Assembly (NCBI GenBank): GCA_934574045.1
Contig: CAKTMK010000006.1
Span: forward strand, 12,145-76,144
DNA length: 64,000 bases
From: an uncultured Oscillibacter sp.
GTDB lineage: Bacteria > Bacillota > Clostridia > Oscillospirales > Oscillospiraceae
Direction of reading: 5' to 3'
Below, one piece after another: positions 33,956 to 42,020 of this stretch (position 1 is the stretch's first letter; every line of letters begins with the position of its first letter). The notes beneath the pieces were generated by a model. It was not told where the DNA came from. It saw nothing but the letters and a program-made list of their open reading frames with translations, and did no database searches. The position numbers were made by a program, and so were the translations under genes.

Positions 33956-35182
33956 TCAGATGGCAAAATTTCCGTCGGTGAACACGGGGATCTCCCGGCC
34001 GTCGTGGGTCGTGCCCACGATGGACAGGTCCTTCGTACCCACCATGAAGTCCACATGGGTGATGGACTCGTTCAGCCCCCGGGCCGTCAGCTCCGCCCGG
34101 GTCAGCTCCCGCCCGTCCTTCAGGCAGGGATACGCTTCGCCGAAGGCGATGTGGCAGGCGGCGTTCTCGTCGAACAGGGTGTTGTAGTACAGGATCTTCT
34201 GGTTGGAGATGGGGCTGTCATACGGCACCAGCGCCACCTCGCCGAAGTAAGACGCGCCCTCGTCCACGGCGATGGCCGCCTTGAGCGTCTCCTCTCCCTG
34301 CTTGGCGTGGGCCTCCACGATCTTTCCGTCCCGGACCACAAAGTGGAACCCGTCGATGATGTTTCCGCCGTGGACCAGCGGCATGGCGGCGTATACCACG
34401 CCGTTGACGCCCGTTTTCAGCGGCGAGGTGAACAGCTCCTCGGTGGGGATGTTGGCGATGAAGGACTGGCCCTTGAGGGTTTCGTCGTCGCCCGCCTCCC
34501 AGATGTGGCCCTCCGGCAGCTCCACCGTCAGGTCGGTGCCCAGCGCGTTGGTGTAGTGCAGGGACTTGAAGTTCAGCTCGTTGAGCTTTTCCCGGCGGCG
34601 GGCCAGCGTGGCGATGTGCTCCTGCCATTTTTCAACGGCCCGGCCGTCTCCACTGATGCGGACGGCGGCAAAGATGGCGTCCCACAGCTTCTGGACCGCC
34701 TCGTCCTCCCCCGCCTGCGGGAAGACCTTTTTCGCCCACGACGGGATGGGGATGGACGCGATGCACCACGGGAAGCCGCTGCTCATCTGCAGGCGGTCGA
34801 ACTCCCGCAGGGCCTTTCCGCTGGCCTGCTGGGCGCGGGTGACGCGGCCGGGGTCCACGCCCTTGAGATTTTCCGGGTCGCTGGCAGAGATGGCGAGATA
34901 CGCCGCGCCCTCCTGCGCGTAGTCATTGTAGAAATGCCGCCGCCAAAGAGGCACGCTGTCAAACACGTCGTCCGCCGCCCGGAGATATTTCATCCGGCCC
35001 AACGCGTCGTCGCTCCAGTTCATGACCACCTCGCGGCAGCCCGCATCGTACCCCTCCGCCGCGCACAGCCGCGCGAACCACGCGCACTCCACCGGCGCGG
35101 AGATCACCAGCGTCTGCCCCGGCTGCACGTTCAGGCCCACCCGCACCAGCAGGGCGGCGTATTCCTTCAGCTTTTCTTCCAT
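33956..35182 (-). CDS. M29 family aminopeptidase (AmpS/PepS-like)
   Basis: A 408-residue cytoplasmic metallopeptidase. The N-terminus (GLNVQPGQTLVISAPVE) and C-terminal metal-binding segments (EVALVPYDSPIS, and THVDFMVGTKDL) are typical of M29, whose paired Co/Zn/Mn site releases N-terminal amino acids. Three in-frame ATGs occur; the one at 35182 lies 9 nt after AAAGG and is chosen. A TTTACA-17-TAAAAT promoter is at 35225-35253. It is the first gene of the operon with the carbonic anhydrase-like and AI-2E genes. Confidence 0.9.
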   Translation of the reverse strand: MEEKLKEYAALLVRVGLNVQPGQTLVISAPVECAWFARLCAAEGYDAGCREVVMNWSDDALGRMKYLRAADDVFDSVPLWRRHFYNDYAQEGAAYLAISASDPENLKGVDPGRVTRAQQASGKALREFDRLQMSSGFPWCIASIPIPSWAKKVFPQAGEDEAVQKLWDAIFAAVRISGDGRAVEKWQEHIATLARRREKLNELNFKSLHYTNALGTDLTVELPEGHIWEAGDDETLKGQSFIANIPTEELFTSPLKTGVNGVVYAAMPLVHGGNIIDGFHFVVRDGKIVEAHAKQGEETLKAAIAVDEGASYFGEVALVPYDSPISNQKILYYNTLFDENAACHIAFGEAYPCLKDGRELTRAELTARGLNESITHVDFMVGTKDLSIVGTTHDGREIPVFTDGNFAI

Positions 35183-35224
35183 GCTCATCATCCTTTCTGA
35201 AAGACAGTATTCCTGATCCTGCCT

Positions 35225-35253
35225 ATTTTATCGCATCTGGGCCGGAATGTAAA
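35225..35253 (-). promoter_or_regulatory. Promoter of the M29 peptidase operon
   Basis: Minus-strand TTTACA (35248-35253), 17-bp spacer, TAAAAT (35225-35230). Confidence 0.78.
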
Positions 35254-35286
35254 GCAAAGAGCGCGGCCGTCCCCGAAGAAAGCGGA

Positions 35287-35312
35287 CCGCCCTCCGCATA
35301 CGCGGAGGGCGG
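35287..35312 (-). terminator. Terminator after the pnuC remnant
   Basis: An 11-bp perfect stem (35287-35297 with 35302-35312), followed on the minus strand by TCCGCTTTCTT. Confidence 0.7.
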
Positions 35313-35317
35313 CGCGG

Positions 35318-35748
35318 TCACGCGGTCTGGAGCCGTTCCCGTTTTTTCCAGCTCACAAAGCCGTACAGATCGTTCAGAAAAAAGATCGCAAAGTTGACGA
35401 CCACCGGCGCGTACGCCGGGTCCTTCATGGCCGCCAGGCTCCACGGTACGACCAGGACGAGATTGTTGGCCGCGCAGCCCAGCGCGTAATACGACGAGCA
35501 CAGCATCGTCAGCGCCGCCGCCAGAAGGCCGGTGGTGACCGAGACCGTGCTGAACGCGAGATTCGGCGTCCGGAACCAGCGCAGAATGAAATAGAACGCG
35601 CCGGTGACCAGAACGCTCAACCCAGCCACGATCAGCGCCTGCCGCTTTTCCAGCCGCCGGAGACAAGGTCAGAAAGCGTGACCGCCAGAATAGACGCGCC
35701 CCAGAGCCGCCGCTCCCGCGGCGTGAGCGTTTTCCAAGGATGATTCAA
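35318..35748 (-). pseudogene. PnuC-like nicotinamide riboside transporter, internal deletion and frameshift
   Basis: A TTG start at 35748 with GGAGG 7 nt upstream opens a frame reading NHPWKTLTPRERRLWGASIL, the N-terminus typical of clostridial PnuC-like transporters, but it stops after 38 codons. In another frame the C-terminal third of the same family is readable (VLVTGAFYFILRWF, then NDLYGFVSWKK) to the TGA at 35318. Together they cover only about 140 codons against roughly 220 expected, so a block of central helices has been deleted and the frame shifted. The ribosome site and terminator survive, which suggests recent decay. NAD-precursor uptake by this gene should be lost. Confidence 0.8.
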
Positions 35749-35927
35749 GTGTTATCCTCCTAAAATTCAAAATTTCATAGAATTTGAGGAGCTGTCGGGG
35801 GGGCAGGATCGGGGGCCGCCTGTTCAGGAACCGCATCGCTTTCCCTCACCGCCTTTCTTCACCGTTTCAAAAAAAGTCCCATAGAGCATACCCCACAGCG
35901 GCCCGGCCCGCAACCCCGTATTTTCGC

Positions 35928-35966
35928 TTAAAACGGAAAGCGGGGAGCGCCAAGGCGCTCCCCGCT
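35928..35966 (-). terminator. Terminator of the compatible-solute transporter operon
   Basis: A 13-bp perfect stem (35939-35951 with 35954-35966), followed on the minus strand by TTCCGTTTTAAG. Confidence 0.72.
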
Positions 35967-35972
35967 CTGGGA

Positions 35973-37490
35973 TCACAGCAGTCCGCGGCTTTGCAGGAAC
36001 TCCCGCGCCACGTCATCCGCGCTGCGGCCCAGCACGTCCACCTGATAGGTCATCTCCGTCATGTCCTCGTTGGAGATCTGCCCGGCCAGCAGGTCCAGCA
36101 CCTCCTCCAGCTCCGGCGCGGCGGCGGAGAAGCGCTCCAGCGTGTCCTCCCGGATGAGGAACGCGCCGTTGTACTCCGGGAAAAAGTGCAGATCGTCCTC
36201 CAATATTTTCAGGCCCGTCTTGCGGTTCAGCCCGTCGGTGGCGTAGACCTCCGTTACATCGAAGCTGCGGTTTTCCACCGCAGTGTATTTCAGTCCCGCG
36301 TCCACCGGGACGGCGGCCTTGAAGTCCAGCCCGTAAAACTCCGTGAACGGGCCGTATTTCATGCTGCCCTCCAGCGTGAAGAACTCCTGCTCCGCGCCGA
36401 AGGTCAGCTCCGGCGCCACGGGGATCAGGTCGCTGATCTTCTCCAGACCGTACCGCTCCGCGATCTCCTGTGGAACGGCCACGGAATAGGTGTTGTTGAA
36501 GCCCAGCTTTTTCAGAAGGCGCATCCCGTACTGCTCCTGCGCCAGCGCATTGGTGAAGTCGTAAAGCGTCTCTCCCGGCGGAACGTCCGCGGGGTCCCGC
36601 TTCAAAAACGTGGTCAGCAGCGTCCCGTCGTAGGAGATCATCAGGTCGCAGCTGTGATTTTCCCCCTTGAGGGCATTGAAGTTGTTCACCTGCGACATCT
36701 GGTCCCGGATGGTGACGGTCAGGGCCGTCCGGTCCTCCACCAGATCCCGCACCAGCCGGTCCATGATCTGCGTCTCGGAATAGTCGCCGTCGTAGAGCAC
36801 CAGCTCCGTCTCCCCTGTGCTCTCCCGCAGGCCGAAGGGAATGCACACCGCCGCCAGCGCCATCAGGCAGGCCAGCGTGATCCCCATCCGGCGGCTGACG
36901 CCCCGGGACGCTTTCAGCCGCCGCTCGAACCAGCCCATGGCAAGGTCCAGCGCCACGGCAATGACCATCAGCGCCCCGGTGGCGGAGAGGATCAGGCCCA
37001 TGTCCGCCACCCGGATGCCCCGGTTGATGACGCTGCCCAGTCCGCCGCCGCCCACGAACGCCGCGAACACGGCGGAGCCGATGGCGTTGACCACCGCGAT
37101 GCGCACGCCGGTGAACACCATGGGAAACGCCAGCGGGAACTCCACGTGGAGCAGCCGGTACAGCCGCCCCATGCCCATGCCCCGGGCAGCCTCCTTCACG
37201 CCGGGGTCCACCTCCTGAAGCCCGAGGTACGTGTTGCGCACGATGGGCAGGAGGGAGTAGAGCGTGATGCCGATGATGACCGTCAGCCTGCCCGGCCCCG
37301 CCAGCACCATGATGATGCCCAGCAGGGCAAGGGAGGGGATGGTCTGCAAAAGATCCGCGATCCACAAAATCACGGGCCGGGCCTTCGGATAGAGATAGGC
37401 CAGCACGCCCAGCGGCAGTCCCACCAGAATGGACGCCAGAGACGAGGCCAGCACGATGTAAAGATGCTGCGCCGCCAGCTCCCAGCTCAT
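35973..37490 (-). CDS. Compatible-solute ABC transporter permease fused to its substrate-binding domain
   Basis: A 505-residue fusion. Residues 1-200 are an OpuCB/CD-type permease with about five helices and an EAA loop (VKEAARGMGMGRLYRLL). A further helix (about 205-222) leads into a 280-residue OpuAC-type substrate-binding domain that would face outward. Such tethered receptors bind quaternary amines like glycine betaine, carnitine or choline. It overlaps the preceding permease gene by 4 nt (ATGA). With the separate permease and CBS-containing ATPase it makes a complete OpuC-like importer. The exact ligand is not readable. Confidence 0.88.
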   Translation of the reverse strand: MSWELAAQHLYIVLASSLASILVGLPLGVLAYLYPKARPVILWIADLLQTIPSLALLGIIMVLAGPGRLTVIIGITLYSLLPIVRNTYLGLQEVDPGVKEAARGMGMGRLYRLLHVEFPLAFPMVFTGVRIAVVNAIGSAVFAAFVGGGGLGSVINRGIRVADMGLILSATGALMVIAVALDLAMGWFERRLKASRGVSRRMGITLACLMALAAVCIPFGLRESTGETELVLYDGDYSETQIMDRLVRDLVEDRTALTVTIRDQMSQVNNFNALKGENHSCDLMISYDGTLLTTFLKRDPADVPPGETLYDFTNALAQEQYGMRLLKKLGFNNTYSVAVPQEIAERYGLEKISDLIPVAPELTFGAEQEFFTLEGSMKYGPFTEFYGLDFKAAVPVDAGLKYTAVENRSFDVTEVYATDGLNRKTGLKILEDDLHFFPEYNGAFLIREDTLERFSAAAPELEEVLDLLAGQISNEDMTEMTYQVDVLGRSADDVAREFLQSRGLL

Positions 37491-38128
37491 CGTCCGCCCT
37501 CCTTCCGCATTCCGCGGGGCGTGACCTTCTTCTGCAGCAGGTCGATGAGCGCCCCGATCACAACGGCAAGGATGGCCGCCGGGACCGCCCCGGCGATGAT
37601 GAGGGTATTGTTATTGGAGCTGACGCCCTGATAGACAAAGTTGCCCAGACCGCCCAGACCGATCATGGCCGCCAGCACAGCCCAGCTCACGGTGTACACC
37701 GCCGACATCCGCAGCCCCGCCACGATGGTGGGCATGGCCAGCGGCAGCTCTACCTGCCACAGGACCTGGAGCGGCGACATCCCGCAGCCACGGGCGGCCT
37801 CCAGATACTTCGGCTCCACGCTCAGGATGCCGGTGTATGTATTTTTCAGGACAGGGAACATGGCGTAAACGGACAGGGCGATGATAACGGCGGCGGGCCG
37901 CATCCCCAGCCACAAAAACAGCACGCCGATGAACACCAGTCCCGGCACCGTCTGGAACACGGACACCACCGGCAGCAGCACCGCCGACCACCGGGGCGCG
38001 CGGCTGAGCAGCACGCCCAGCGCCAGCCCCAGCACGAAGCCGGCGGCCACGCTGACCAGCACATAGGCGATGTGGACGCAGACGGCCTGCGCCAGCATGG
38101 CGCCGTAAGCGGAAAAGAATGCTCTCAT
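37487..38128 (-). CDS. Compatible-solute ABC transporter permease
   Basis: A 213-residue membrane protein of the OpuCB/OpuCD family with about five to six helices and an EAA loop (LEAARGCGMSPLQVLWQVELP). It pairs with the permease half of the downstream fusion protein to make the channel. The start at 38128 is chosen because it overlaps the ATPase stop as ATGA, and in-frame upstream codons fall inside that gene. Confidence 0.9.
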   Translation of the reverse strand: MRAFFSAYGAMLAQAVCVHIAYVLVSVAAGFVLGLALGVLLSRAPRWSAVLLPVVSVFQTVPGLVFIGVLFLWLGMRPAAVIIALSVYAMFPVLKNTYTGILSVEPKYLEAARGCGMSPLQVLWQVELPLAMPTIVAGLRMSAVYTVSWAVLAAMIGLGGLGNFVYQGVSSNNNTLIIAGAVPAAILAVVIGALIDLLQKKVTPRGMRKEGGR

Positions 38129-39243
38129 CGCTCGTCCCCCCACAGGGTCGTGGCCACGGACCGCGCCACGCTGGTCTTGGTGACGATGCCGGCAATGGTG
38201 TCGTCACTGTTCAGGACCACCACGTAATCGTCCCCGGACTCCAGAAGATAGTCCACGCTGGTCTTGGCCTCGTCGCCCACCCGGGCGGTGTGGGGCGTCT
38301 GAACGATCAGCGTCTCGATGTTGGGAAGCCCCCTGCCCCAGAGCTTGATGCCCCGGATCGTGACCACGCCCAGATAATGGTCCGTCTCGTCCGTGACCAG
38401 CAGGGTGTCCACGCCGTTGCGGGCCATCATCTCCGCGCACTCCAGAACGCCCCGGTCCTTCCGCACGCGGTAGGCATTTGGGCGCATGAACTGCTCGATC
38501 TTCGCGCTGGCGCCGCTGTCCGTAGCGTGCTTGCCGAGGAAGCTGCGCACAAGGTCGCTGGCGGGATGCTCCAGCATCTCCTCCGGCGAGGCCATCTGCT
38601 CGATATGCCCGCCGTTCATAAAGAGGATGGTGTCCGCCAGCTTCAGCGCCTCGTCCATGTCGTGGGTAACGAAAACGATGGTCTTGTGCAGCTTCTGCTG
38701 GAGCTTTTTCACCTCGTCCTGCAGATTCTCCCGGGTCATGGGGTCCAGCGCCCCAAAGGGTTCGTCCATCAGCACGATGGGCGGCGACGCCGCCAGCGCC
38801 CGCAGCACGCCGATGCGCTGCTGCTGCCCGCCGGATAACTCGTTGGGATACTTTCCGGCGTACTTTTCATAGGGCAGCTCCACCATCTCCAGAAGGTCGC
38901 GCACAATGCGCTCACAGTGGGCCTTGTCATACTTCAGCAGCCGCGGCACCACGCAGATATTCTGCGCCACGGTCATGTTTGGAAACAGGCCGATCTGCTG
39001 GATGACGTATCCGATGTGGCGGCGCAGCTCCACCTTGTCCATGGAGGCGGCGTCTTTCCCGTCGATGAGGACTCTGCCGCCGTCCGGCTCCAGCAGGCGG
39101 TTAATCATCTTCATCGTGGTGGTCTTTCCGCAGCCGGACGGCCCGATCAGCACCAGAAACTGTCCGTCCGGGATGGTAAAGCTCAGATCGCTGAGAATGG
39201 TGGTTTTTCCGTAGTGCTTGGACACATGGTCGAACTGGATCAT
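38125..39243 (-). CDS. Compatible-solute ABC transporter ATPase with CBS pair (OpuCA-like)
   Basis: A 372-residue ATPase. Residues 1-240 have Walker A GPSGCGKTT (about 34-42), LSGGQQQR and MDEPFGALD. Residues 250-370 hold two CBS motifs (e.g. NGVDTLLVTDETDHYLGVV), as in OpuCA/OpuA, where CBS domains sense ionic strength or cyclic di-AMP. It energises uptake through the two permeases downstream. It begins 3 nt after the busR-like stop, so the regulator is cotranscribed. Confidence 0.93.
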   Translation of the reverse strand: MIQFDHVSKHYGKTTILSDLSFTIPDGQFLVLIGPSGCGKTTTMKMINRLLEPDGGRVLIDGKDAASMDKVELRRHIGYVIQQIGLFPNMTVAQNICVVPRLLKYDKAHCERIVRDLLEMVELPYEKYAGKYPNELSGGQQQRIGVLRALAASPPIVLMDEPFGALDPMTRENLQDEVKKLQQKLHKTIVFVTHDMDEALKLADTILFMNGGHIEQMASPEEMLEHPASDLVRSFLGKHATDSGASAKIEQFMRPNAYRVRKDRGVLECAEMMARNGVDTLLVTDETDHYLGVVTIRGIKLWGRGLPNIETLIVQTPHTARVGDEAKTSVDYLLESGDDYVVVLNSDDTIAGIVTKTSVARSVATTLWGDER

Positions 39244-39246
39244 CGC

Positions 39247-39927
39247 TCAGTCTGCTCCTTTCCCCGCGGCGGGCTGCCGCCCGCCTGCTTCCTCCGTTTC
39301 CTCCGGGACGGCCGCCAGACGGCGCGCCGCCTCCGCGGCGGCGGGCGTGCCGATCAGGATCATCACGTCCCCGCCGTACAGCTCGGCGTACGGCCCCGGG
39401 GATAAGATCACCCGCTGGCCCCGCCGGATGGCGGCCACGGTCCCGCCCGTGGACTGCCAGAAGCGCAGCGCGCCGATGCTCCGCCCCGTCAGTGGCGAAC
39501 CCTTTGGCACCGGCACCTCGAAGCTGGGCAACGGCTCCGCCGCAGAGGAAAACGTCTCCTCGCTGCGCAGCAGCGCGGCGGACACCTTTTCCATCCGCCG
39601 GTTCAGCTCCTCGTATTCCTGCACGATCTGGCGCAGCTGCATCCGCAGCGTCCGGCTCTCCGCGCCCTCGCCGAAATCCTCCAGATAGCGTCTCGCGTTG
39701 TCCCGGGAGAGGACCACCGCGCCGCTCTGGGGCTTCACGTCGATCACCTTCATGTCCGCCAGCATCCGCAGCGCCCGGCGGATCGTCTCCGGCGACACGC
39801 CGTATTCCGACGCCATCACCGACCGGCCGAACAGCCGCTCCCCCTCCGGCAGATCTCCGGCCGCCACCCGGGAGGCCACATCCGCCGCGATCTGAAGATA
39901 CTGCGCCGGGACCGTCATTTCCCGCAT
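39247..39927 (-). CDS. BusR-like GntR regulator with RCK_C domain
   Basis: A 226-residue regulator: a GntR-type winged helix (about 1-80, with SVMASEYGVSPETIRRALRMLADM), a coiled-coil linker (about 95-125), and a C-terminal TrkA_C/RCK_C domain (about 140-210, with GRSIGALRFWQSTGGTVAAIRRG). This is the architecture of BusR, which represses glycine-betaine transporter genes when it binds cyclic di-AMP. The start at 39927 is chosen because GGAGGGAG lies upstream; the longer frame lacks a site. It heads the transporter operon and probably represses its own promoter at 40007-40035. Confidence 0.88.
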   Translation of the reverse strand: MREMTVPAQYLQIAADVASRVAAGDLPEGERLFGRSVMASEYGVSPETIRRALRMLADMKVIDVKPQSGAVVLSRDNARRYLEDFGEGAESRTLRMQLRQIVQEYEELNRRMEKVSAALLRSEETFSSAAEPLPSFEVPVPKGSPLTGRSIGALRFWQSTGGTVAAIRRGQRVILSPGPYAELYGGDVMILIGTPAAAEAARRLAAVPEETEEAGGRQPAAGKGAD

Positions 39928-39998
39928 CCGCGCTCCCTCCGCTTCGTTTGATCTCTGGATACGCCGGTCAGCCGAGCCGCGTCCGGCTTTGCTGACCG

Positions 39999-40035
39999 AT
40001 GATATCATTATATACTGACAACTTGAATGTGTAAA
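39999..40035 (-). promoter_or_regulatory. Promoter and candidate operator of the busR-like operon
   Basis: Minus-strand TTTACA (40030-40035), 17-bp spacer, consensus TATAAT (40007-40012). A palindrome ATGATATCAT (39999-40008) abuts the -10, and CTGAC is repeated at 39992 and 40015; either could be the repressor site. Confidence 0.72.
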
Positions 40036-40080
40036 GGGAAGCGGCAGTTAATAATCTGTGAATATTTTCCTCCCCAAAGC

Positions 40081-40115
40081 ACAAAAGAACGCGCTCCCCC
40101 TCTCGGAGAGCGCGT
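40081..40115 (-). terminator. Terminator of the ABC exporter operon
   Basis: An 8-bp outer stem (40089-40096 with 40108-40115), followed on the minus strand by TCTTTTG. Confidence 0.65.
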
Positions 40116-40124
40116 CCGCGCAGG

Positions 40125-42020
40125 TCAGGAAAGCTCCGCCTGACCGGTATAGAGCTGATAGTAGCGGCCCTTCTGCTCCAGCAGCTCGTCGTGGCCGCCC
40201 CGTTCAATGATCTCGCCCTGCTCCAGAACGAGGATCGCCTGCGAGTTGCGCACGGTGGAGAGCCGGTGGGCGATGACGAATACCGTCCGCCCCGCCATGA
40301 GCTGGTCCATGCCCCGCTCGATGAGCTTTTCCGTCCGGGTGTCGATGGAGCTGGTGGCCTCGTCCAGGATCAGCACCGGCGGGTTGGACAGCGCCGCCCG
40401 GGCGATGTTCAAGAGCTGGCGCTCGCCCTGACTGAGACTGCCGCCGTCGCCGGAGAGAACGGTCTGATAGCCCTTGGGCAGATGGCGGATGAAGGCGTCC
40501 GCGTTGGCCAGCCGCGCCGCGGCCTCCACCTCCTCGTCCGTGGCGTCCAGCCGCCCGTAGCGGATGTTGTCCGCCACGGTGCCGCTGAACAGGTGCGTGT
40601 CCTGCAAAACCACGCCCAGCGAGCGGCGCAGCGAATCCTTTTCGATGTCCCGGACATTGATGCCGTCATAAGTGATCGTGCCGCCGCCGATCTCGTAAAA
40701 GCGGTTGATGAGGTTGGTGATGGTGGTCTTGCCCGCGCCGGTGGAGCCGACGAAGGCGATCTTCTGCCCCGGCTCGGCAAACAGGGAGATGTCCTTCAGG
40801 ATGGTCTTTTTCCCATCGTAGCTGAAGGTCACGTGGTCAAAGCGCACGTCGCCCCGAACCTCGGTCAGCGAGCCGTCCGGCTTTTTCCAAGCCCACGCGC
40901 CCGCGTCCACCTGCGTCTCCTCCAGTCCGCCGCCGGGCAGCAGCCGGGCGCGCACCAGCGTGACTTTGCCCTCGTCCGTCTCCGGCGGGGTCTCCATGAC
41001 CTCGAAGATGCGCTCCGCGCCGGCCACAGCGGCAAGGATCGTGTTCACCTGCTGGGAGATCTGGCTCACCGGCTGGCTGACCTGACGGGTGTACTGCAAA
41101 AAGAGCGCCAGCCCGCCCAGATCGCCGTTCCGGATGGCGAGGATCGCGCCCGCCATGCAGGTAACGGCGTAGTTGATATAGCTGAGGTTGCCCATCACGG
41201 GCATCATGGCCCCGGCGTAGGCCTGCGCGTCCGTGGCCGCGCGGCGGTACTCCTCGTTGCGCCGGCGGAAGCCCTCCACCGCCGCCCGTTCGTGGTTAAA
41301 GACCTTGACCACCTTCTGGCCCTCGGTCATTTCTTCAATATAGCCGTTCACCGCGCCGATGGCCTTCTGCTGGGCCGTGAAGTTCCGGCGGCTGCGCCCG
41401 CCGATGCCCCGGACCGCCGCCAGCATCACCGCCAGCACGGCAAAGGTGATGAGCGTGAGCAGCGGGCTGACGTAGAGCATCATGCCGATGGTCCCGAGGA
41501 ACATGGCCGAGCAGGACAGCAGCGAGGCGAAGGAGTTGTTGATGGCCTCGCTCACGTTGTCGATGTCGTTGGTGAAGCGGCTCATCAGCTCGCCGTGGGT
41601 ATGGGCGTCGAAATAGCTCAGGGGCAGCTTCTGGAGCCGCGCAAACAGGTCCCGCCGCAGCGCGGCCACGGTGTTCTGGGACACGCGGACCATCACCCGG
41701 GCGTAGGCAAAGCTCAGCAGCGCGCCCAGCGCGTAAATGCCCCCCATCAGGGCCAGCATCCGGGCAAGGCCCGGAAAGTCGCCGGGGAGGATATAGTCGT
41801 TGATGAGCGGGCGCAGCAGGTAGGACCCGCCCACGCTGCACGCCGCGCTGCCAAGAATGCACACGGCCACCAGAATCAGGTGGAGCCGGTACCGGCCCAG
41901 ATAGCCCATGAGCTTGCCGAGGGTGCCCCGCAGGTCCCGGGGCTTTTGAAAGCCGCCCCGGTTCGGCCCGCGGCCCGGGCCGCGCCCGGAGACGGGCGGT
42001 GCGTTTCTCTGTTCAGCCAC
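40125..42020 (-). CDS. Heterodimeric ABC exporter, consensus-site subunit
   Basis: A 631-residue type IV ABC exporter half-transporter: a Gly/Arg/Pro-rich N-terminal tail (about 1-30), six transmembrane helices, then an ABC domain with GSTGAGKTT (Walker A), a variant signature LSQGER and an intact Walker B LILDEATSSID including the catalytic Glu. With the upstream partner it resembles BmrCD/LmrCD/TM287-288, multidrug or lipid exporters in which one ATP site is degenerate. The GTG at 42020 overlaps the partner gene by 8 nt, with AAGGAG upstream. The operon is headed by a MarR repressor. Confidence 0.9.
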   Translation of the reverse strand: MAEQRNAPPVSGRGPGRGPNRGGFQKPRDLRGTLGKLMGYLGRYRLHLILVAVCILGSAACSVGGSYLLRPLINDYILPGDFPGLARMLALMGGIYALGALLSFAYARVMVRVSQNTVAALRRDLFARLQKLPLSYFDAHTHGELMSRFTNDIDNVSEAINNSFASLLSCSAMFLGTIGMMLYVSPLLTLITFAVLAVMLAAVRGIGGRSRRNFTAQQKAIGAVNGYIEEMTEGQKVVKVFNHERAAVEGFRRRNEEYRRAATDAQAYAGAMMPVMGNLSYINYAVTCMAGAILAIRNGDLGGLALFLQYTRQVSQPVSQISQQVNTILAAVAGAERIFEVMETPPETDEGKVTLVRARLLPGGGLEETQVDAGAWAWKKPDGSLTEVRGDVRFDHVTFSYDGKKTILKDISLFAEPGQKIAFVGSTGAGKTTITNLINRFYEIGGGTITYDGINVRDIEKDSLRRSLGVVLQDTHLFSGTVADNIRYGRLDATDEEVEAAARLANADAFIRHLPKGYQTVLSGDGGSLSQGERQLLNIARAALSNPPVLILDEATSSIDTRTEKLIERGMDQLMAGRTVFVIAHRLSTVRNSQAILVLEQGEIIERGGHDELLEQKGRYYQLYTGQAELS

